From Chara braunii (taxonomy: Eukaryota; Streptophyta; Charophyceae; Charales; Characeae), in contig BFEA01000007.1 in the NCBI GenBank assembly GCA_003427395.1, positions 2,383,832 to 2,421,494 of the forward strand: a DNA stretch of 37,663 nt. Reading direction: 5' to 3'. The notes below the pieces were generated by a model, which had not been told where the DNA came from, searched no databases, and saw nothing but the letters and a program-made list of their open reading frames with translations. Position 1 is the stretch's first letter. Each line of letters opens with the position of its first letter. Position numbers and translations under genes: made by a program. Of this stretch, positions 31,601-37,663 are shown piece after piece.

Positions 31601-31710
31601 ACGGGAAGGAGGTGCGCAGTTGGAAGGGAGGGAATCAAGGGTAGACGCAGAGAGAAGGAGGTTAGATCAAGGTAACACCCTGAGAGCAAACCAAATGATA
31701 GGCACCTCAC
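28656..31710. other. Intron sequence of the TMEM87-like gene, no firm gene
   Basis: Bases 29040-29360 are rich in CTGACAGGACTGAC-like units. A plus-strand frame at 30098-30487 is described separately. A 45-base direct repeat, CAGATTCACCCTTTCCTAGC with flanks, occurs at about 30810 and 30949. Poly-A and poly-T runs are common. Short GATG and CAGACA repeats lie at 31505-31520 and 31555-31590. Confidence 0.5.
30098..30487 (+). CDS. Hypothetical Pro/Thr-rich open frame
   Basis: A 129-codon frame starts at ATG 30098. It is rich in Pro, Ala, Ser, Thr and Asn (for example SPAVAPNTPEPN), with a Lys-rich centre (PWTKKKNSS) and an acidic patch (EPATLEEDLTKEL). I recognise no domain. It lies in an intron on the opposite strand to the host gene and could be the disordered N-terminus of a retroelement gag or simply a chance frame. 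Confidence 0.2.
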   Translation: MARHSAPPNSPAVAPNTPEPNTTFSSPITMPTADNVSAQQGKVAPWTKKKNSSTMKMEPATLEEDLTKELLRCRPSAALKVTGWPAMATSKSPQWRWLRSHNNAAAGTQPPAPHTPRNERAKNPFPSTL

Positions 31711-31806
31711 CTCATATGCAATCCAAGCGACCGAGACAACAACTGTGATTGCAAGCACGTTTGTGAACTTCCTATACAGCTCAAGCTTCGCTGTTTGCCG
31801 TCGAGC
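31711..31806 (-). CDS. TMEM87-like: TMEM87-like gene, exon with TM6
   Basis: A 96-base exon, phase 0 at both ends, with acceptor GATCAG (ending at 31807) and donor GTGAGG (31710-31705). It encodes 32 residues: ARRQTAKLELYRKFTN, then the hydrophobic helix VLAITVVVSVAWIAYE. The L-Y-R-x-F-T-N motif before this helix is a signature of the TMEM87/LU7TM family, found in plant and animal members. It joins the QLQ end of the TM1-TM5 exon and the FYLKVEDQY start of the TM7 exon without a frame break. Confidence 0.92.
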
Positions 31807-33009
31807 CTGATCCATGCCAAAACACCGTCTCAGCATAAGAAACGAACAAAACAAAGACACTCTGAACTTTCCGGTCAGAGTTTCATACACCCATTCGCAC
31901 AGTTAAGATCCACATGATGAGAAAGACCACACAGAAGATCTAAATTGTCCAGGAAACAGAAGCTCTTCTCTCCTGAGCTCCCCAACTCCCAAATTCCTAT
32001 ACCAAGTGGAGGCCCGCCGCGGATGTGGCAGGGACCAAGAGCGAAAAGAAAAGAAAAGAAAGAAGGAAAGAAAGAAAAGAAAAGAAAAAACAAAAGAAAA
32101 AAGAAAAGAGCAATGAGAACGAATCTTACACCAGAGCATGGAAAGGTACACTGCCAGACTTTTTGCCCTTTGTGGATGTCGACAGCAGCAGTGGAGCAAG
32201 GGCCAAAGTCTCTCCATATTGTAGTGGAACATTGGGCCTCGCTCCACTACTCTCCAAATGTGCACAATGAGACTTCATCCTCTGCTAGAACATGGAAAGA
32301 AAACCGACCCACGACAGATACGAAAAAGAACTACAAAACACGTCACAACTGCGGCCCACGGTGTCTCTTGACTAGCAAAATAGTGGGCCTCAGTCCACAG
32401 CTCCCAACATGCACAAAAGACAAAATATAGGAGCGTATCTTCCCATGTTCCACCATTTTGCACATTTGGTGAGTAGTGGAGTGAGGCCCAGAAACAGCGG
32501 GAAAAGGAGACCGACCCGCGATTAAGGCGGGAAAAGAAAACCGACCCGCGACTAATGGACTACAAATTGACAAAATACAAAACGAAACAATGCTGCAGTT
32601 CTCCACGGGACAACCAACCCCCAACTAAAAGAACTACAAAACGACAAAAAGTGAAATGATACCACACAGTTCCCCACGGGACAGCAGCCTCTAGGACCTC
32701 TCGTGTGCCAGCGATTTTTGCTGGCCCAGAATGGGCGTCATGCAAGGACCGGGTTAGTCTTTAGGAGCTATATAGATATATAGATAGACCCAAATAATAA
32801 ATTCCTACTGATGGTGGTTGGTCCACCAATGACCAATCTGCCTTCATGCTGACCACAGTGATTCCCGTCCCTGCCCCCCTTTCCTCCCCCAACCCCATCC
32901 CCCTTCTTACCACCCTCCATTGGAACCTCCACTTGCACTGGGATCTAGCACTCAGAACCACAGTTACATGCCACAGCCACATTACAAACCCACGTAAGCC
33001 AACCTTTGT
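31807..33009. other. Intron between TM5 and TM6 exons, first part
   Basis: No gene is seen. It contains an AAAAG-rich tract on the plus strand (32043-32110) and the palindromic repeats at 32234-32489. Bases 32500-32700 repeat GACCCGCGA and CCACGGGACA blocks. Confidence 0.6.
32234..32489. repeat. Nested palindromic repeats, same family as 20.4 kb
   Basis: GGGCCTCGCTCCACTACTCT at 32234 is the complement, with few changes, of the end of GAGTAGTGGAGTGAGGCCC at 32489. Inside, 32385-32489 starts GGGCCTCAGTCCAC and forms a shorter palindrome of its own, sharing GCACAAAAGACA and CCATGTT with the 20338-20464 copy. This suggests two overlapping insertions or a nested copy. Confidence 0.7.
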
Positions 33010-33600
33010 GCCTCCGGTACGCATCTGTCAGGTTCCAGAACCGGGTCCCAGAGACTGTGCGAGGGCCAGGTTCAGAGCCAGAGAAGGAACCTACAGCTGA
33101 GTTCCCGAGCCAGCTTCCATACTAAACTCAGAGCCGGGCTCCGTAGCCACTCCAGGGCCAAGCTCCAGAGATAGGCTGGCTCCAAGTCAGTTTCCAGAGA
33201 GTTTTCAGACAGTTTCATAGCCAGGCTCCAGACAGCGGTTCCAGAGCCGAGCCAGGCTCCAGAGTCAGGTTCCATAGACAGGCTCGAGACACAGGTTGCA
33301 GAGTCACGTTTTAGAGCCACGTCTAAGAGTGAAGTTCCAGAGTCAAGTTGACCTAGTTCTCGAGTCAAGTTCCAAAGTGAGATTCCAGCATCAGGTCCCA
33401 GTGCGGGTGCAGAACTACAGTAGGTTTCGACAGCTGGTCCCAGAGTCAGATTTTGAATCCAGAGACAGGATGAAGCACCAGGGGTCGGCTCATGGTTCTG
33501 GTTTCAGATCCCGGTTCCCGATGTTGGTTCAAGACTACACGTTCAGAATTTGTTTTCAAGATACGGTTCAAAGTTCAAGCGAGGGGCACAGGTTGGAGTT
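33010..33600. repeat. CCAGAG/GGTTC minisatellite in the intron next to the TM1-TM5 exon
   Basis: Many imperfect units built from AGAGCCAGGCTCC and AGAGTCAGGTTCC, about 17-25 bases apart, run up to roughly 20 bases from the splice donor at 33621-33616. They give long chance frames on both strands. No coding role is supported. Confidence 0.75.
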
Positions 33601-33621
33601 GAGCTGTGACAGAGAGCGTAC

Positions 33622-34548
33622 CTGCAGCTGCGAGAGTGTCCTTGAGAGCGAGGTGAAGATCCAGAGAATGAAGATCGCATCAAGCACAGCTACGGGCAAC
33701 GTAAGGAACATGCGGGCTGCAGGCGCCTTGTCATCGACCGCCCCAACATATTGCATCATGTCGAAGGAGCAGATGGCAACAAAGTCCGTAATGCCAAGAA
33801 ACAGCACCTTGTTCGTTAGCCCACCTAGGGTGGGCCTGACAACACCATATCCCATCGACACCACAAGGACAAGCATCCGCGACAGGGCCTTCCGCAGAGC
33901 ACCTAACAGAACGGCCCACATGGTAACACCAATTGGTCGAGACCCGGTGGAATTGAAGTTGACGAAATCAAAATACCATGTGGCTGTTTCACTCATGCCG
34001 AGGAAAAGGACCAACGTGATGCAATTCTGCAGCTGCAAAATGTCCCTCCAGTACCGCGTGTATTGTACAAACCAGATGACCCCCAGTACCAGATAGCAGA
34101 ATGACAAGAAGGCATAGAAGGCAAGCTTAGGTGCCACCATCCCAGGGAGATAACCCATGGGATTCTTCCACACGGTCTCGCCATCTACATACACTTTGGT
34201 CAGGCTCTTGTCGCAGACAATGAATAGCATGTAATACATCCCTGTGCGTGTGATATCCACAGTATTCGGCGAGAACGATTCGGTTTTGTTCCCGCTGAAT
34301 TCATAATCTAGGATACGTGGCCACGGCCTCTCATCTTCACCATATGTACTGACAACCAGCTCCCTAGTGCAGTCTTTCCTGCCTTTAATCTCCTCCGTGC
34401 AGCAGTAGTTCTGGGCGTTGGGATTTGCACTGCTTGGATAGCCAACTCGTTTCCGATAGTCATTTCCTTCAAAGATAACGACATACACGAATCTTCGAGA
34501 GCTTTCAGAGTCCGATCCGGTGTTGGATCCTTCGCGAACGAACCTCAA
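33622..34548 (-). CDS. TMEM87-like: TMEM87-like gene, exon with luminal domain end and TM1-TM5
   Basis: This exon encodes 309 residues of a TMEM87/LU7TM (GOST) seven-helix protein, a family of Golgi and endomembrane proteins linked to trafficking and, disputedly, to channel activity. Residues 1-135 are the end of the luminal beta domain, with cysteines at 49, 50, 60 and 112, and GKTVW-like GETVWKNP. The helices are near 141-163 (TM1), 175-195 (TM2), 206-237 (TM3, with the signature SMGYGVVRPTLGG), 248-265 (TM4) and 279-301 (TM5). It ends QLQ at a CAG/GTACGC donor. The 5' border is uncertain: acceptors giving a start at 34548 or 34558 both fit, and a stop lies just upstream. The signal peptide exon(s) were not identified. 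Confidence 0.93.
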
Positions 34549-36421
34549 CTTGTCCAGTCTTCACAACGTCCGCAAAATCCATCACCCACAATAAGAAGAC
34601 GAAGACGAAGGCAAGAGATTATAGAAAACACGACAGAATACATACATAGCTCCTGTCAGTTAGCTGCATGACACAGGTACGCACCTAAGAATGTTAATCG
34701 GATACAGAATGCCAGATATCTATTAACTGGGCGCGCATTCACAAAGAAAATAAAAACAAATGGTCAAGGAGTCGCAATTAGCTGCTAAACCCTGGTGAGT
34801 TGATTGTCCCCAAGAATTACAACCTTCGTGTCCTTGGAGGAGGGGGGCTCAGGGCGGCGGCGGGAGAAGCGAGCATAGGATTATAAAACCACAGCAGCAG
34901 CATAAACACCAAGTTTAAAACAAGAACAAAGACACTTCACAGTATTCAATGCATAGGCAATTGCAGGTTGTATGAACACACACACACGCTGGCCCGCGCG
35001 CGCGTGCCCCCATGCAGGGGCCGACGGCTGGGTGCCCAACTCCTTGGCTGGGGTTGATCTCCCATCCACCCCGTCCACCGCAGGTCCCAACTCCTTGGCT
35101 GGGTGCCCAACACCATTTTTATTTTCTGCATTATACAGTGAAGTGCTGTAACAGGCCAAGGCTGCGTTTTCATAGGGTGCCATGGTGCAGCGACATTCTC
35201 CAAATCCCGGCTCCCCCCTCCCTTCTCCCCCCCCGAAAAGTCCTCCCCGACCATGCCAAACATGAAAACAGACTATGCTACCCTCGCCATCACAATGACA
35301 TTCCATAAATCCCTCCGCCCCCCCCCCCCCTTCCTCCGCGCCCAACTCCACCCCACCGCGCCAACATGAAAACAGACTATATTCTCCCCGCAACCATAAC
35401 CTGAATCGGAAAATCCGGTGTTGGCTTCGCCGTCCATCTTCTTTCCCTGGCGAATTCCCTACCCTCAGTGGCCCCTACCCCCCCTACTATCCCCTCTCGG
35501 ACCCAAACGAATAGCTGTCTCAATTGGTTATCGGTCGATTTAACCTTCAATTCCATTTTTCCTATTCCCTGTTCCCAAATGCTATCAACTTCTGGCAAAA
35601 GTTCAGAAAAAGAAGACAGAAGTTCACTGCTCAGTACCGGCTTTTTTGTACAAAAGCCTGCCTGTCAAGTCGAGGAAACAGCGCAGTTGCTACAAGCCTA
35701 ACCCATAGCAACGTGGAGGGTGAGCGGGCAGATGAGCTAAAATGAATACCGACTACCTGGCCGATTTACTAGCATGGGCGTCCTGGAGGCCATAACGTAA
35801 AATTATATACGAGATTATAAGCTATTTACTATATAAAATACCGGTGATATCAGCCGACAGCATGGGTCCATTTACATCCAGAGGATACGTGGCTCATTCT
35901 AAGTCAGTGCGTGCGCTCCAATTCGTCCTCGGTCCTCTATCGTGCTTCCCTTGTGCGATTCCTGAAGAGTCTTTGATGTTCTCGTTAACTCCATTCACTT
36001 ACTTTGCAGGAATGTACTCTCACGTTCACAGAATTGATTCACCTGATGAGCGGCTTAGTAACAGATGAATGGCAAATACCAGCGACATGTTGATTGATCA
36101 CGGATAATGGGGACATTTAGAAAGGCAGATTGTAGGCAGATTGTCCAGAAATAACCTATCTACGTGTGCACTGACGAAATGTGATGCCGTCAGCAAGCGT
36201 CGTCACTTCATCTCGCACACGGTAAGCCCAGGGAGCGAAAACGAAAATAAAGGAAAAGCGAGCAAGAAAAGAGGTGGCAGGAGGGGGGGGGGAGGGGATC
36301 GTGACAAAAAGCAGTCTTTCAACAACCTACGAGCTGCAAGAAAACAGGCGGGATCCTCCGTAGGTTTTCATTTTGAGGGAACGTTATAAATACCACTGGC
36401 TTCGGCCTTTTTGCTTCCTTT

Positions 36422-36424
<3 letters not shown>

Positions 36425-36480
<56 letters not shown>
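36425..36480. repeat. CT microsatellite
   Basis: A pure CT run of about 56 bases, which produces the Ser-Leu and Arg-Glu open frames seen here. Confidence 0.97.
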
Positions 36481-36484
<4 letters not shown>

Positions 36485-36557
36485 GTTGTCGCATGCCATG
36501 GGCAGGACGTGTATTCTGTGAGAGTAAAGCCTCGCACGTATTGTCCAAATCGCAAGT

Positions 36558-36560
<3 letters not shown>

Positions 36561-36613
<53 letters not shown>

Positions 36614-36617
36614 TGTT
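36561..36617. repeat. Compound CT-GT microsatellite
   Basis: About 36 bases of CT followed directly by about 20 bases of GT. Confidence 0.95.
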
Positions 36618-37593
36618 TGTCCTCCCCCCCCTTCCTCATTTGTTCTCTTTTCATTCGTGGAGTAATGCGGATCATGCGCATGTTGCCAGTCTTCTATGGC
36701 CCATGAACAACACACATGAATGCTCGTTTAACACAAGCGCAGAGAGCGGTAGAGACGTTGAAGAACGGTGACAATAAGGCAGAGTGAGGCAAAGAAAGAG
36801 ACAAAGGAGAGTAAACAAGGCAAACGACGAAGACCGCAAAATGACAGGCAGACAGGCACGGAGCAATTAACAGTTACTACCACCAGTAAATGCAAAACAG
36901 GAGCCTGGAAAAGCTGCTTTTTCGAACGAGTAGACCTAATAAAAGCCGACGCACAAGAGCCAGCTATATGTGCAGACCGGCAGGGATAATGGAGAGCAAC
37001 GCAGACAGAATGTGCGATGACCAAAGTCCAGAGAAGGGCAGGCATGGCTTTTCCTCTTCTGTCGGATCTTAGCTCCGTCCAGCCAATTCTACGTACTCGC
37101 AATGGCGATGACGATCAACGGCAGCGAAGCGAATTTGATTCGAGGCTTCGAATTGCAGCAAAGCTATACAGGTGGTGGTAGGGCAGACAGCACGGACACC
37201 CACAAGAGAGGAAGACTTATGGTGTGAGGTGTAGGGATTCGTCTGGCGCTGGTCTACCACAGGTCAACTCGATATCGACCGTGCCATGGGCGAACCAAAT
37301 AACGGAACAGAGGAAGATCTTCAGGATCTCCGATGATGAAAAGAAGATAGTTGAAAAAGAAGAAAACGAGAGGAGGCAGACAAGTAGCGTCCAGAGTGCA
37401 GTTTCGTCGACTTCGGAAAACAAGGACGTGACATGGCCAGCTTTTTCACCTCCACAGCCAATTAACTTCGGCATCAACATCATCACTTTCATCAGACCAA
37501 CGCCTTCGATCCCTTCGCAGGGAGACGGAGCACATGCAGCCGGAGACTACCTCATCACGTTATGACGTTCATGTTGTTTTCTGCGAGCTTTCA

Positions 37594-37596
<3 letters not shown>

Positions 37597-37663
<67 letters not shown>
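37597..37663. repeat. CT microsatellite running to the window edge
   Basis: A pure TC run fills the last 67 bases and probably continues beyond the window. Confidence 0.97.

Larger units (their letters stand above)
34549..37663. other. Upstream intron or 5' region of the TMEM87-like gene, no firm gene
   Basis: The gene's N-terminal exon(s) should lie here or beyond the window. I see none with confidence. A minus-strand ATG at 37045 opens MPALLWTLVIAHSVCVALHY, which looks like a signal peptide, but no clear donor or continuing homology supports it. Bases 35010-35110 repeat CAACTCCTTGGCTGGG three times. A plus-strand frame at 37224-37565 is Glu/Lys/Ser-rich and not recognised. Confidence 0.5.

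Noticed and set aside
33296-34096. Long plus-strand open frame of 266 codons
   Set aside because: It lies antisense to the TM1-TM5 exon and has no family motifs, while the minus strand encodes a conserved protein.
34881-35393. Minus-strand frame of 170 codons
   Set aside because: Gly/Cys-rich low-complexity translation of C-rich repeats, with no recognisable domain.
36319-36771. Several open frames of 115-132 codons on both strands
   Set aside because: They are translations of CT, GT and GA microsatellites (Ser-Leu, Arg-Glu and Thr-His runs).
36990-37045. Minus-strand ATG at 37045 with a signal-peptide-like start
   Set aside because: It could be the missing first exon of the TMEM87-like gene, but there is no convincing donor and the frame has no matching downstream homology, so I do not annotate it as an exon.
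37224-37565. Plus-strand frame of 113 codons
   Set aside because: Its composition is plausible for a disordered protein, but no domain, splice structure or second line of evidence was found.

Overview
This window looks like a nuclear segment from a large, repeat-rich plant-type genome. A charophyte alga such as Chara is my best guess. The guess rests on a spliced gene closest to plant members of its family, plant-type Ty3/gypsy elements, a plant-mitochondrial-type tRNA, long CT/GA microsatellites, scaffold Ns and very low gene density. The species itself is not shown by the sequence.

One host gene is recognisable, on the minus strand. It encodes a seven-helix Golgi-type membrane protein of the TMEM87/LU7TM (GOST) family. 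Three coding exons can be placed: 34548-33622 (luminal domain end plus TM1-TM5), 31806-31711 (TM6) and 10606-10470 (TM7). They share phase 0 at both inner junctions and have GT/AG borders. The last inner intron is about 21.1 kb and holds most of the mobile DNA in the window. The N-terminal exon(s) and the C-terminal tail were not found.

Layout. 1-2350: two LTR-like arms in inverted orientation. 2350-6354: a plus-strand Ty3/gypsy element (PBS-like site, gag, protease, RT) with internal deletions, running into a foreign zinc knuckle. 6355-9714: no gene. 9715-10516: tandem duplication that copied the 3' end of the TM7 exon. 10470-31806: TM7 exon, giant intron, TM6 exon. Inside the intron are a second plus-strand Ty3/gypsy pol with a broken RT active site and a 3' LTR start (11.6-14.9 kb), a third element on the minus strand (16.0-18.3 kb), an N gap with a U6 snRNA-derived retrosequence (20.7-21.1 kb), mitochondrial-type tRNA sequences (22.0-22.2 kb), a fourth element's gag (22.9-24.6 kb), degenerate tandem repeats (25.5-26.4 kb), a MITE with perfect 35-bp inverted repeats (27.05-27.35 kb), a three-copy tandem repeat (27.4-28.2 kb) and a broken gag-like frame (28.3-28.7 kb). 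31.8-33.6 kb: intron with a palindromic repeat and a CCAGAG minisatellite. 34.5-37.66 kb: no recognised gene, with long CT tracts.

No retroelement here appears able to move by itself; each has stops, shifts, deletions or lost catalytic residues. I saw no operon, CRISPR array or new multi-gene system. The most informative features are the host gene with its TE-filled intron, the U6 chimera, the ACGTACGT-ended MITE, and the mosaic first element.
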